The notes under the pieces were generated by a model that was not told the origin of the DNA, made no database searches, and saw nothing but the letters and a program-made list of their open reading frames with translations. From the NCBI GenBank assembly GCA_963674495.2, contig CAXXLG010000002.1, positions 1 through 64,000 of the forward strand: DNA of 64,000 nucleotides, read 5' to 3'. Positions 24,487 to 34,056 of this stretch are shown here, one piece after another; positions within the stretch are counted from its first letter, which is position 1, and every line of letters begins with the position of its first letter. The position numbers were made by a program, and so were the translations under genes. The stretch comes from RGIG3178 sp963674495. Its GTDB lineage: Bacteria; Bacillota; Clostridia; Christensenellales; QAND01.

Positions 24487-25481
24487 TTTTCCACCATCTG
24501 TGCCAGCCGCACTTTTAAGTCCTCGATAGACAGCCATTGCTTGTTGGTGCCCGAGTTGTATTCAAACCCCTGTTCTACCAACTGACCGCCAGGCAGGATC
24601 AAGCCATTCCACCAAGCGTAGTTCGGATAAATGATATAGCTGTCGTCGTATTCATAGGTGTGGGCCGAATCGTCCTTCGTAACCATGGTCTCGTGCAGCT
24701 TTTCGCCCTCGCGAATGCCCACCTCGGGCATTTCGCAACCGGGCAACATCGCTTGCGCCAAGTCGATAATTTTGAAAGAAGGAATTTTTGAAATGAAGGT
24801 TTCGCCGCCATTGGAAAGCTTCAGCGCATTGATTACCAGTTCGATGCCCTGCTCCAAGTTAATCCAAAACCGCGTCATGCGGTAATCGGTGATGGGCAGC
24901 GCCTTTTCTCCCTTGTCAATCAGCGCTTTGAAAAAGGGAATCACCGACCCGCGGCTGCCGGCTACGTTGCCGTATCGCACGATGGAAAAGCGGACATCCC
25001 TACCGCCCGCATAGGCATTGGCCGCTGCGAACAGCTTGTCGGACACCAGCTTGGTTCCGCCGTACAGATTGATGGGGCACACCGCTTTGTCGGTGGAAAG
25101 AGCTACTACGCGGGACACGCCGGTATCCAGCGCCGCGTTGATCACGTTGATCGCGCCGTCTATATTGGTGCGTACCGCCTCGATGGGGTTATATTCGCAA
25201 GCAGGTACCTGCTTGAGCGCCGCGGCGTGCACAACATAATCAATGCCGTCTAGCGCACGGACCAGCCGCTCCTTATCGCGCACATCACCGATGAAAAAAC
25301 GCAATTTATCTGTATGGCGGGCAAAGTTACCCGACATGATATACTGCTTGTACTCGTCCCGGGAATAGATCACAATTTTCTTAGGGGTATAATGGTTCAA
25401 AACGTATTGTGTGAAATGATTCCCGAAGGACCCCGTTCCGCCTGTGATCAATATTGACTTGTTATTAAGCATGTTCTTCAC
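24483..25481 (-). CDS. pseB: UDP-GlcNAc 4,6-dehydratase (inverting) PseB
   Basis: A 332-residue short-chain dehydrogenase of the FlaA1/PseB type, the first committed step from UDP-GlcNAc. The cofactor-binding G-G-T-G-S-F-G is at about 14-20. The active-site region S-T-D-K-A-V-C-P-I-N-L-Y-G-G-T-K shows the Y/K pair in the form characteristic of soluble PseB-like enzymes. V-R-Y-G-N-V-A-G-S-R-G-S-V-I-P is conserved. It is the first gene of the pse operon, directly downstream of a consensus promoter at 25556-25584, with AAGGGTG before the start. Confidence 0.92.
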   Translation of the reverse strand: MKNMLNNKSILITGGTGSFGNHFTQYVLNHYTPKKIVIYSRDEYKQYIMSGNFARHTDKLRFFIGDVRDKERLVRALDGIDYVVHAAALKQVPACEYNPIEAVRTNIDGAINVINAALDTGVSRVVALSTDKAVCPINLYGGTKLVSDKLFAAANAYAGGRDVRFSIVRYGNVAGSRGSVIPFFKALIDKGEKALPITDYRMTRFWINLEQGIELVINALKLSNGGETFISKIPSFKIIDLAQAMLPGCEMPEVGIREGEKLHETMVTKDDSAHTYEYDDSYIIYPNYAWWNGLILPGGQLVEQGFEYNSGTNKQWLSIEDLKVRLAQMVEK

Positions 25482-25555
25482 CCTTATTAATCTTTTATCT
25501 GTAACCGTCGGTAACCCCGATTGGCCAGATTCACCACTTAGATATCACTGTATAA

Positions 25556-25584
25556 ATTGTACTGTAGTTCTGCCCAAAGTACAA
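25556..25584 (-). promoter_or_regulatory. Promoter of the pse operon
   Basis: On the minus strand TTGTAC (25579-25584) and TACAAT (25556-25561) are separated by 17 bases. It lies only a few bases after the wzx stop codon, so the five-gene pse operon can be expressed apart from the upstream glycosyltransferase genes. Confidence 0.6.
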
Positions 25585-25588
25585 CACT

Positions 25589-27025
25589 TTACCATATCTT
25601 CTTGCTCTTCATGATCCTCCTGAACAGCCATGTTCCCAATATAGCACCCATTGCCCAGCGGACATACCAGTAGTCTTTGAGCAGATAAAATGCTGCCACG
25701 CCAACGCTCACCGCCAAAACAGCGGGTACATAATCCTTAAAGCCAAAGTGATAATCATTTTTGATGACAACCCTAACGATAATATGATGGAATATAAACA
25801 GTGACACATATGAGGACATTGTGGCAATAGCGGCCCCATACATACCATAACACGGAATCAGCAGAGCGTTCAGCACTATGTTCATAACCGCCGCGCCAGA
25901 CGTCCCGATCGCAACATATATCGATCTTTTATAATAAAACTGTATATTAACCGGAAAGCTATATAAAAACACCATAAACATGCTCACGGCAAATATCGGA
26001 ATCAGGTTAATGCCGCTCCAGAAATCCGAAGATGAAAACAGCTTTGCTACCTCGGGTGAAAGCAGGATAAAGCCAACAGTAATGGTTGTGAACAGCGCCA
26101 TGTAATTCCGCGATTTGCTTTTGATTAGCGCGATTTTATTGTTTTTCATATCATCATAATAAAACGGCACCCACGTATTGTTTAAAGCCGACCATATCAC
26201 ATTTATCAGATGTGTAAATACCACGACAAAGCTGTATATGCCGGCGATGTCGTTGTTCACCATCTTTTGCAGCATTACTTTGTCAGCCTGAGCCAGGATG
26301 ACATGCGACAGGCCGTGGAAAATGAGCGGCAGGGCCAATGGCAGGCAGAATTTCCAATATTTCTTGGAAAACGTGGTTTTGCCGCGCACTAAAAAGACGA
26401 AAAAAAACGCAATGCCAATCAGGACAATAGGAATGGCCATGCCCCAGATACGTGCGTAAGCACGGCTTTCACCTTCACCGGACATCAACATCAGCACGAA
26501 TGACAGAACGATGGTAGCTATTGCTGTCGTAATAGAGAGCAAAAATGTCTTTTGCGCTTGTTTGTCAAATGTAAATGTTGTTGAAGCGAAAGATATCACA
26601 AAAGTGCCAAAACTCTGAAATATCATAATGATGATCAGAACCGCGGTCAAGTCTAATAACTTCGAAATTGGCCCAATGAATATGAGGATCAATATACTAA
26701 AAATGCTCATCGAGCAAAATGATAAACTAAGAACACTGGAGCGGTAGGCTTTTTGCTCATCTATATCTAAATGCATACGGGCTACCGCAATGGTCGTACC
26801 GGTTTGCAGACCAATGATGATCGCCAGAATCTGAACCCATGCAGTATATACTGACACGATACCATAATTCGCTGTACCTAAAAGTCTTGTAAATATGGGA
26901 ACGGTAAAAAAATTGATGCCATTTAGCACAATCGGACCCATTAAATTGTAAAAGGCCATCTTGTTCTCACTTTTTGGTCTGGCCTGACATCTTGTCTTAC
27001 CCTTCTGCCAAAAAAGCATCTTCAT
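25589..27025 (-). CDS. Wzx-type polysaccharide flippase
   Basis: A 478-residue membrane protein with about 14 helices of the polysaccharide-transporter (MOP/Wzx) superfamily. It moves lipid-linked repeat units across the membrane. The N-terminal block N-L-M-G-P-I-V-L-N-G-I-N-F-F-T-V-P-I-F-T-R-L-L-G is characteristic. Its place between the glycosyltransferase genes and the pse operon fits Wzx/Wzy-dependent assembly. The ribosome binding site is weak (AAAGG), and a second ATG two codons later is possible. Confidence 0.9.
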   Translation of the reverse strand: MKMLFWQKGKTRCQARPKSENKMAFYNLMGPIVLNGINFFTVPIFTRLLGTANYGIVSVYTAWVQILAIIIGLQTGTTIAVARMHLDIDEQKAYRSSVLSLSFCSMSIFSILILIFIGPISKLLDLTAVLIIIMIFQSFGTFVISFASTTFTFDKQAQKTFLLSITTAIATIVLSFVLMLMSGEGESRAYARIWGMAIPIVLIGIAFFFVFLVRGKTTFSKKYWKFCLPLALPLIFHGLSHVILAQADKVMLQKMVNNDIAGIYSFVVVFTHLINVIWSALNNTWVPFYYDDMKNNKIALIKSKSRNYMALFTTITVGFILLSPEVAKLFSSSDFWSGINLIPIFAVSMFMVFLYSFPVNIQFYYKRSIYVAIGTSGAAVMNIVLNALLIPCYGMYGAAIATMSSYVSLFIFHHIIVRVVIKNDYHFGFKDYVPAVLAVSVGVAAFYLLKDYWYVRWAMGAILGTWLFRRIMKSKKIW

Positions 27026-27092
27026 TATTTAGCCAGCCTTTGTTTAAGCTTTAATATAAGATAAACACAACGAGGAGAAATATCAAGTAACC

Positions 27093-28043
27093 TCATATCA
27101 TCCTTTCCTTTCGAGAGAATACTACCCGCCAGTAAGGGTTACTCCGGAAGTTTGGAAAAGCAGTATAGAGTTCATCTCGAATTTTTCGGATACGCTTAAA
27201 ATCCGGTTGATCAAATCGAGAAAATATTGTAGATGCTGTATTAAAATAAAATAACCGCGCAAAAGATATCTCAATCGCATTATGATATTTGTCAAACAAA
27301 CCACGTTTCTTATATTCTTCTATCTTCATGCGCTCAATCGTCAGTCTATCAAAATGGTGTGCCGCATTACGGGTTGTAACAACAGATACCGGGTTATCTC
27401 TATAATAGTAGGTAGGTTGTTCGATAAGCGAATATTTTTTACAGAACATCTTGCAAAAAGGATCCCAATAGTTATCATCGTAGCCTAAATGCTCTGGAAA
27501 AAAAATATTATTATCCAAGATTAATGATTTTTTATATAGCTTAGACCAGATTCCTCCACCTCCTGCAAGTAATAGTATCTCTCGATCATGATCGGTGAGT
27601 ACTTTCCCATCCAATTTCTTTTTCTCCTGATGCAACCATCCATAATCGGGAATACACTGGCTCTCGCTTGGACATCTGAAGTGCAAAATCTGCGTTATAT
27701 CACTGTCAGTTTCTACCGCACGCTCATAAAGTAATTTAAACATATCTGAAGAAACCCAGTCATCACTATCTACAAAACCAATATAATCAGCTTTTGCAAT
27801 GGGTAACGCAAGATTCCGGGCGCCGCCGGTCCGACGATTATCCGGAGAATTAATTACAACAATCTTATTAGGATACTTCTCCTCATATTCATAAAGTATT
27901 GCGAGAGACCCGTCTGGTGAAGCATCATTTACCGTTATAATCTCAATGTTCTCCAAAGTTTGCGTTACTAAACTATCGAGGCATTTTCGCAAGTACTTCT
28001 CGACATTGTAGACCGGTACAATCACTGACACGCAAGGTTTCAT
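27093..28043 (-). CDS. GT2-family glycosyltransferase
   Basis: A 316-residue GT-A enzyme. It has V-S-V-I-V-P-V-Y-N-V-E-K-Y-L (about 5-18), the nucleotide-binding N-D-A-S-P-D-G-S, and the metal-binding F-V-D-S-D-D-W. GAGGAG precedes the start. It adds one sugar to the lipid-linked repeat unit; donor and acceptor are unknown. Codon use is AT-rich, as in the neighbouring transferase genes and unlike the flanking chromosome, which suggests acquisition of this block. Confidence 0.9.
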   Translation of the reverse strand: MKPCVSVIVPVYNVEKYLRKCLDSLVTQTLENIEIITVNDASPDGSLAILYEYEEKYPNKIVVINSPDNRRTGGARNLALPIAKADYIGFVDSDDWVSSDMFKLLYERAVETDSDITQILHFRCPSESQCIPDYGWLHQEKKKLDGKVLTDHDREILLLAGGGGIWSKLYKKSLILDNNIFFPEHLGYDDNYWDPFCKMFCKKYSLIEQPTYYYRDNPVSVVTTRNAAHHFDRLTIERMKIEEYKKRGLFDKYHNAIEISFARLFYFNTASTIFSRFDQPDFKRIRKIRDELYTAFPNFRSNPYWRVVFSRKERMI

Positions 28044-28066
28044 TTTTTTCTCCTCATTTTCCTGGT

Positions 28067-30640
28067 TTATTCAAAAATTGTGTCTAAATGTTTTTGCAAC
28101 TCTTCCATGCTTTCCGGTACATAAATTTTCTCCAACTGCCGGTAAAGCCCTCTGAATTTCTCGATCAGCGTTTCCGTACCCTTCCAATACTCTGAATCTA
28201 TTTCGGTAAAAAACAGTCTATAAGCAAATATCAGATATGGCTCTGCATCGCTGAGCAGTTTTGGTGTAAGCTGCGCCGTGGAAAAAGCCGCGATCAGGAT
28301 ATGGTTATCGGTAATGTGATGCGTACATTCCAGTTCCCAAAGGTTATTGATTTCATCGATAGCCAATCCGTCCGTATCGACATTGTTTTGCCGTGGATGG
28401 ATGCGAACAATAGTCTTTTTCCGATACTTCCAAAGCGTTTCTAACAACGTCTCATGTGCGCCAGTAATGCTGCCTTTCACCTCGTCAAGTGGTTGCGTGA
28501 GATATACGATCGGCTTATTATTATAAATCAAGTTATCACGGTAATCAAACACCCCTTCAATCACTTTTAGCGTGGAATTGTTTTCATCCAGCTTAGGCAG
28601 CGCCCGAATGTCATCCGTCACCGTCGAACTACATATGGAGGGATTGTTTACATAAAGCCGCTGTGGGTGGTAATCGAGTGCGCCGTTCATAAAAAATCTA
28701 TTGTAAAATCTGAAGAGCCCCGTACGGTAATCCGTTTCCACATTACCGAAATATGAACCTGTGCCATCCTCTATCATCAACACCTGAGCGTCTGAAAATA
28801 CCTGGCGCAGGCTGTGCGTGAAGCTGGTGAAAAAGAACAGGACGAGATTGGAATAGCCTTTCGTATCGTACTGCGCCGTACCCATGGTATGTACGTGCAG
28901 CGTATGCCGGGGCGCAAGCAGCCGCCAAAACGTACGTAGCTTGGCATACCAAACCTTATTGCCGTGGTAAGGCATGATATCGTACACGTTGTTAAAAAGA
29001 CCACTTTGCCTAAGCCTATCTGAAACGCCCTGTGAACCGGCGAATTGGTGGTATATAAAGATGTCCGACACTCCTGCACTGTTTTCCATATTTTCGGCAA
29101 CAAAATTTACAGCGCCGCAGATTTGGTACGGCGTGTCACATGCAAAAGCGAAATATCCGTGCTCCACTGCTTTACGTTGTTTTTCGATCAACAACAGCCC
29201 GATGCCAAGATACGCCCAGAAAATAACGCCATAGGGATCCTGTTTATCAAAAAGCAGATGCGTCTCGAATAATCCGTTGGCAACGATAGCGGCAAGTATG
29301 CAAAAAAGCATGCCTATTATCTTATACATTTTCGCATCAACTGGTTTTTTTAATAAAAACTTTATATAGCGCCGGGCTACCAGGCAAGCAAATACCAGAA
29401 ATATTGTAAAACCGATGGCACCGGTACAGACAAGTATCTGAATAAATATATTATGTAAATTACCGTTTGCCCGTTTCATCCAATAGGTATAAAGTCCTTG
29501 ATATGAGGTTGTATCGACAGGTATAGTAAGTTCGCCGTTATCATTATAGATATCGGCATCACCCAAACCAAATAACGGTCTCTGCATCCATACGATTCTA
29601 CCCGCGTCCCAGATGGTCAACCGTCCATTGGAAAGATCGTCTCCCGATTCGATGCGTTCCAGTACAATTTCTCCCGAGGTCTCCCGATCATCGGATGGGT
29701 TTTCGTCATTGATTAGTAGATTCTGTATGCTGTTCTCAGCCTGCAGAAACACTTGCCGTAGACCTGTTGTTGCCAGTGAAACGCTACCTATCACTGCCGC
29801 AAATATCACCAGTCCCAAAACGATCCCAAGAATCATTTTTTTCCATACGTGCAATCTCGAGAAGAAATTGCATAGTATCGGATATATAAATACAAATATA
29901 AAAACAAAAATAAATACGGCTAAAGTAACAAGGCCACCGTTGGAAAGACCAAGTGTGTAATATGCAAACTGTACCACGACGTTTACAATATATATCGCTT
30001 TCCATTGGAAGATACGCCCCGAACGAATTGCCGAGTTGATGCATCCGGCAGCGATGGAAATAATGCCGAATAAAGCACCGGTGTTGGGACTTGTGTATAC
30101 GCCGAAAAGCCTGTTTTCTACAAATCCTTGACGCAATGATGTAGCACCCTGTTGAATCTCAAAACTGACATTAAACAAAAACATAACCAATGATACAATA
30201 CCCGCCAGTAAAGTAATGTAGACAATAATATCATTCATGATGCATAGCGTTTTGAGATGATAAGCTTTATCTTTCTTTGCATCTTGTTCATAAATAAGCA
30301 GTAACAGAATGCCATTGTATATCAAATGCTTGATGTTCATATATACGTTGCCATCCAAATTGAACAGGATCGTCATCACATAACTTGCTAAAAACGCAAT
30401 GACTAACATTCCGAACGGTGCTTTAAATACCGTCCTATCCTTTAATAGATCCCATGCAATCAGTATTGCTCCCCAAATAAAGCATACTTTACTGGCGATA
30501 TCCATATAGCTTCCCAGAAGTGGGAAATACCAAAGAGTGTATATTGTAAAATAAACCAGAGTAAACAATCTCCGATTGGTGATCCATGAAATCATCTGGC
30601 TATTGATTGTCTTTTGTAAATTTGCTCCCTTTTTATTCAT
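28067..30640 (-). CDS. Wzy-like polymerase fused to GT52/sialyltransferase-like domain
   Basis: An 857-residue two-part protein. Residues about 1-490 form a Wzy/O-antigen-ligase-like membrane domain with about a dozen helices and a large outer loop containing E-S-G-D-D-L-S-N-G-R-L-T-I-W and N-G-N-L-H-N-I-F-I-Q. Residues about 495-857 are a soluble GT-B domain of the GT52/polysialyltransferase type. It has D-T-P-Y-Q-I near its start, I-E-D-G-T-G-S-Y-F-G in the middle and R-I-H-P-R-Q later, the conserved E-D-G and H-P marks of CMP-nonulosonate transferases. With a pse pathway in the same locus, transfer of pseudaminic acid is a natural inference. The start was set at ATG 30640, five bases after GAGGAGG; a GTG one codon earlier is less likely. 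Confidence 0.8.
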   Translation of the reverse strand: MNKKGANLQKTINSQMISWITNRRLFTLVYFTIYTLWYFPLLGSYMDIASKVCFIWGAILIAWDLLKDRTVFKAPFGMLVIAFLASYVMTILFNLDGNVYMNIKHLIYNGILLLLIYEQDAKKDKAYHLKTLCIMNDIIVYITLLAGIVSLVMFLFNVSFEIQQGATSLRQGFVENRLFGVYTSPNTGALFGIISIAAGCINSAIRSGRIFQWKAIYIVNVVVQFAYYTLGLSNGGLVTLAVFIFVFIFVFIYPILCNFFSRLHVWKKMILGIVLGLVIFAAVIGSVSLATTGLRQVFLQAENSIQNLLINDENPSDDRETSGEIVLERIESGDDLSNGRLTIWDAGRIVWMQRPLFGLGDADIYNDNGELTIPVDTTSYQGLYTYWMKRANGNLHNIFIQILVCTGAIGFTIFLVFACLVARRYIKFLLKKPVDAKMYKIIGMLFCILAAIVANGLFETHLLFDKQDPYGVIFWAYLGIGLLLIEKQRKAVEHGYFAFACDTPYQICGAVNFVAENMENSAGVSDIFIYHQFAGSQGVSDRLRQSGLFNNVYDIMPYHGNKVWYAKLRTFWRLLAPRHTLHVHTMGTAQYDTKGYSNLVLFFFTSFTHSLRQVFSDAQVLMIEDGTGSYFGNVETDYRTGLFRFYNRFFMNGALDYHPQRLYVNNPSICSSTVTDDIRALPKLDENNSTLKVIEGVFDYRDNLIYNNKPIVYLTQPLDEVKGSITGAHETLLETLWKYRKKTIVRIHPRQNNVDTDGLAIDEINNLWELECTHHITDNHILIAAFSTAQLTPKLLSDAEPYLIFAYRLFFTEIDSEYWKGTETLIEKFRGLYRQLEKIYVPESMEELQKHLDTIFE

Positions 30641-30654
30641 CACAGCCTCCTCAA

Positions 30655-31746
30655 CTAATCCAATAAAAGATCCGTAAAAAAGGTTCCCAGTTTCTTGGAT
30701 TGCTGTGTAATATCAAATCCAGCCTGTTTAATTGTCGTACATATATTCTCTCGGTAAAAATTTGCGGAATATTCAATAATGAGATTTGCCCATTGAATTG
30801 CAGGTTGATCAAGGCCGATAAACTTGACATGACCTGTTATATTAATTGTACGAACAATGGTATCAGCAAATACGCATGGCAGCCCAGAAGCTTGTGCCTC
30901 AATTCCAACCACAGGAAATCCCTCAAAACGGCTTGGCAGTAAGAATACATCCATGGCTTGCATCAAGTCAGGAATGTCATCCCGCATTCCCAGTAGCATC
31001 GTATGATCGTCAAGGCCATGCGTACGTATTTTTTCTTCCACAGCTGCACGGTCTTCACCTTCACCTACGAGCAGCAGCATTGCCCTGGGCTCCCGCTGCA
31101 ATATCTGCTCAAATACATCAATCAAAAATAGAGTGTTCTTTTGATAACATGGCCGGCCCACATGCCCAATTATGAGACGATTGTCCAATTCCAAGGCTTT
31201 TCTTACGGCCTGCCTTTTATTCGGATCGTATTGGAACCGTTCACAGTCGATTGCATTCTTTATGACCCATATCTTTTTTTTACGCAGATATGCTTCCCCA
31301 AACATAAACGCTCCTGCTTGTTCGGAACAAGCGAGCCTATATGTGGTCAAGGCGTTGAGTAGCGGCCGGCACAGTCGATGATTTCGCATATTTTCTACAG
31401 AGTTGTTGTGACTGTGCACTATTTTGACGGTGTTCATACCAATCAGGCCAAGCAGCGAAAACACTCCTGAAGCCGATAACAAATTATAGTAAACGGTAGC
31501 ATACGAACCTTCCCGAGCAACTCTTCGAAACGCAGCCATATGCTTCAAAAGACCCTGCCTTCTGGGAGGAATATAATAAATATGACTGCCAAGGCACTTT
31601 GCTTCATCAGCATATGCCATTTCTGGGTAATCGGTAATAAAATCAAACATTATACGGGTCCGGTCAAATCGTCTGAAATAGTTCATCAGATAGGATTCAA
31701 TGCCGCCCATATTATTTGTCATTCCGTAAACTAAAACTCTCTTCAT
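30655..31746 (-). CDS. GT4-family glycosyltransferase (EpsF-like)
   Basis: A 363-residue retaining GT-B enzyme. The N-terminal G-M-T-N-N-M-G-G-I-E-S-Y-L-M-N-Y is the acceptor-side loop typical of EpsF-like exopolysaccharide transferases. The C-terminal donor site is seen as G-H-V-G-R-P-C-Y-Q-K-N and P-S-R-F-E-G-F-P-V-V-G-I-E-A-Q-A. AAGGAAG lies before the start. It acts in the cytosol on the lipid-linked acceptor; the sugar is unknown. Confidence 0.9.
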   Translation of the reverse strand: MKRVLVYGMTNNMGGIESYLMNYFRRFDRTRIMFDFITDYPEMAYADEAKCLGSHIYYIPPRRQGLLKHMAAFRRVAREGSYATVYYNLLSASGVFSLLGLIGMNTVKIVHSHNNSVENMRNHRLCRPLLNALTTYRLACSEQAGAFMFGEAYLRKKKIWVIKNAIDCERFQYDPNKRQAVRKALELDNRLIIGHVGRPCYQKNTLFLIDVFEQILQREPRAMLLLVGEGEDRAAVEEKIRTHGLDDHTMLLGMRDDIPDLMQAMDVFLLPSRFEGFPVVGIEAQASGLPCVFADTIVRTINITGHVKFIGLDQPAIQWANLIIEYSANFYRENICTTIKQAGFDITQQSKKLGTFFTDLLLD

Positions 31747-31757
31747 CAGTGCTTCCT

Positions 31758-32819
31758 TTACTTCATTGTATCGAATATACGCGGCAGATAAGCTTTTGTC
31801 AACCGTATCAATCGTGCGAACACCGCGATCAAAAAAGGATTGTGCATTCCAATGACACTGTTTAGGATATTTGAAGCTCTCGAAGTTCCTTTTGCATATC
31901 GCATGGCTTCCTGCGTATTAGGCTGCATTAAAATTCGTTTGACTTCAGCACAACGCTGCCGGAACGACATACCACTTTGTGGCCAGCACTGCCGCTCAAA
32001 TATAGCAAAAAGATGCTTGATGTGGACGTTACACAGATCGGCACGAATTCCTCCGTTATAAACGTCCGCATGCTGAGCAAACTGTTTAATCAACTCAAAA
32101 CGTTGGTTGATCAGTTCTTCAAACTCAGTAATATATGCAGTGGAAAGCGTCATAGTAACCGGACGTATATAATGATACAAGGGCGGTGCAACTGTTGATA
32201 TGCGATTGACATGCTCAAAAAATGCGATATTGAATAAAAAATCTTCATTGAACATATTAGAAGTAAACAGCAATACATTTTCCTTTATTATTTCTGCCCG
32301 ATACAATTTATTCCATAAGAACGCAAAACTTTTTTCCACGTCAATCTGTGCTGCTAAACGCACACTCTCTGTTCGGTCAGATGCAATAGCAGAAGAAGGG
32401 CTTACTGTGACTGAGTATCGCACATGCCCATTTAAATCAACCATATCCTGAGAATAACCGCATACAACAACGTCGCTGCGTTCTTCCTCCGCTTTCGTAT
32501 ACATGGTTTTAAGCATATTCTGTTCTATCCAATCATCCGAATCGATAAACGCTATATATTCTCCCGTGGCACAGGCAAGCCCTGTATTGCGCGCGAAACC
32601 TGGTCCCTCGTTTATTTCCTTGTGGATTACCCGCACTCGGGTATCGCCTTTTGCGATCTCATCAGCGATTCTTGAACTTTCATCTGGGCTCTGATCATCA
32701 ACCAAGATCAGCTCAATATTCGCTAAACTCTGGTTCAAAACGCTTGCCGCAGCTCTTCGCAGACTTTTCTCCGCTTTATAAACAGGCATAATGATGGTAA
32801 TGTATGGTTTGCCGGTCAA
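31758..32819 (-). CDS. GT2-family glycosyltransferase
   Basis: A 353-residue GT-A enzyme with I-T-I-I-M-P-V-Y-K-A-E-K-S-L near the start, V-D-D-Q-S-P-D-E-S and F-I-D-S-D-D-W. The initiation codon appears to be TTG (complement of 32817-32819), with GGGAGTGG upstream. The first in-frame ATG lies inside the conserved N-terminal strand and would remove it. It belongs to the same AT-rich transferase run. Confidence 0.88.
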   Translation of the reverse strand: MTGKPYITIIMPVYKAEKSLRRAAASVLNQSLANIELILVDDQSPDESSRIADEIAKGDTRVRVIHKEINEGPGFARNTGLACATGEYIAFIDSDDWIEQNMLKTMYTKAEEERSDVVVCGYSQDMVDLNGHVRYSVTVSPSSAIASDRTESVRLAAQIDVEKSFAFLWNKLYRAEIIKENVLLFTSNMFNEDFLFNIAFFEHVNRISTVAPPLYHYIRPVTMTLSTAYITEFEELINQRFELIKQFAQHADVYNGGIRADLCNVHIKHLFAIFERQCWPQSGMSFRQRCAEVKRILMQPNTQEAMRYAKGTSRASNILNSVIGMHNPFLIAVFARLIRLTKAYLPRIFDTMK

Positions 32820-32879
32820 TCAGTCCACTCCCATCCGGATAAATGCTTATTGGGGCAAGCCCCTTTTCGAAACATCCAT

Positions 32880-32960
32880 TTATATACTATCAATGGTGGT
32901 CTTGAGCCATTTCTCCCCATTATAAACTGGCATTACGATGATATGGCTAATTTTTACCAT
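32880..32960 (-). pseudogene. N-terminal fragment of a lost GT2 glycosyltransferase
   Basis: A 26-codon frame starting at an ATG and ending in TAA translates to a GT2 N-terminus: K-I-S-H-I-I-V-M-P-V-Y-N-G-E-K-W-L-K-T-T. The nucleotide-binding and metal sites that should follow are absent. It lies between two full GT2 genes and is most easily read as the relic of a third, lost by deletion. Confidence 0.65.
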
Positions 32961-32994
32961 ATTTATGCCTCTCGGAATATAGATAATTTTGTAT

Positions 32995-34056
32995 TTACCT
33001 CTTTGCCTTCAACGTTGCAAATATACGTACATTCTTTCGTTTGACATAGCTGATTATATTGCTGAATAGATATGTCATCGTTACACTACCACGCTTGATG
33101 GGCAAAAACAACAACTTCATCATCCTGGACCTAGGTCGGCAAAGTTTCAGCTGTTCCTGTACATGTGGTTTTTGAATGATTTGTGCAATTCTCTTTTTCT
33201 TTTCAGCTTTTTTTAAGCTTGTATTGTGATTGGTCACATTTTCAACGCAGCCTACAAGCCTGTCCATATATCTCCTCGCGATCATTTCTCGGCTATTCAA
33301 ATCATGAACGCCCCAATGATCATAGAGCTCCACCATCCACTGGTGTTCCTCTTCCCTCTTCTCATACATCCGAGGGTTGTATTTTGCTGTTTCCGATTCC
33401 GCTCTTTTACGAATAAAATGATAGTACTGCTTTGCTGAAACCGCGACTCTTTCCACATTTTTAATTACATATAGAATGAATGGGAAATCGTCCCAAAAGG
33501 TTGATGGAAAACGTATTTTATTCTCCATAATATATTCCGTCAGGAAAAGCTTGTTCCACGGAGAGTATAATTGATTCCTATCAAACAGCTGGTACGCGTC
33601 TTCGCGAAATTCTTGTTGGTTTCCATATACTTTATTTTTATATAGTAGATTCTGTGTAATATAATCCGTATCATTGTAATAGGTATCAATAAAAAAACCA
33701 CATATAACCAATTGGGCTTGGTTTTCCTCCGCAAGTCTTAAAAGATCATCAAGCATTGTAGGCTCAACCCAATCATCCGAATCCATAAAATACAAATATT
33801 TCCCATGCGCTTCTTCAATTGCCACGTTTCGGGCGCTGGGCGCGCCCCCATTTTCCTTATGAAAGACTCGGATCCGATTATCTCTTTTTGCATATTCATC
33901 GCATATAGCGCCGCTGTTGTCTGGGCTACCATCATCCACGATAAGAAATTCAAAATCGGTATAGGTTTGATTTTGCATGCTCTCAATAGCTTTTGCAACA
34001 TATTCTTCCACCCGGTATACCGGCATGATAACGCTAATCTTAGGTCCGTCGGTCAT
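32995..34056 (-). CDS. GT2-family glycosyltransferase
   Basis: A 353-residue GT-A enzyme: I-S-V-I-M-P-V-Y-R-V-E-E-Y-V (about 6-19), V-D-D-G-S-P-D-N-S and F-M-D-S-D-D-W-V-E-P. The C-terminal 100 residues are basic and helical. Its ATG overlaps the glf stop (ATGA) with AAGGAG inside glf, so it is translationally coupled to the mutase. It may therefore be the galactofuranosyltransferase, an inference from context. Confidence 0.9.
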   Translation of the reverse strand: MTDGPKISVIMPVYRVEEYVAKAIESMQNQTYTDFEFLIVDDGSPDNSGAICDEYAKRDNRIRVFHKENGGAPSARNVAIEEAHGKYLYFMDSDDWVEPTMLDDLLRLAEENQAQLVICGFFIDTYYNDTDYITQNLLYKNKVYGNQQEFREDAYQLFDRNQLYSPWNKLFLTEYIMENKIRFPSTFWDDFPFILYVIKNVERVAVSAKQYYHFIRKRAESETAKYNPRMYEKREEEHQWMVELYDHWGVHDLNSREMIARRYMDRLVGCVENVTNHNTSLKKAEKKKRIAQIIQKPHVQEQLKLCRPRSRMMKLLFLPIKRGSVTMTYLFSNIISYVKRKNVRIFATLKAKR

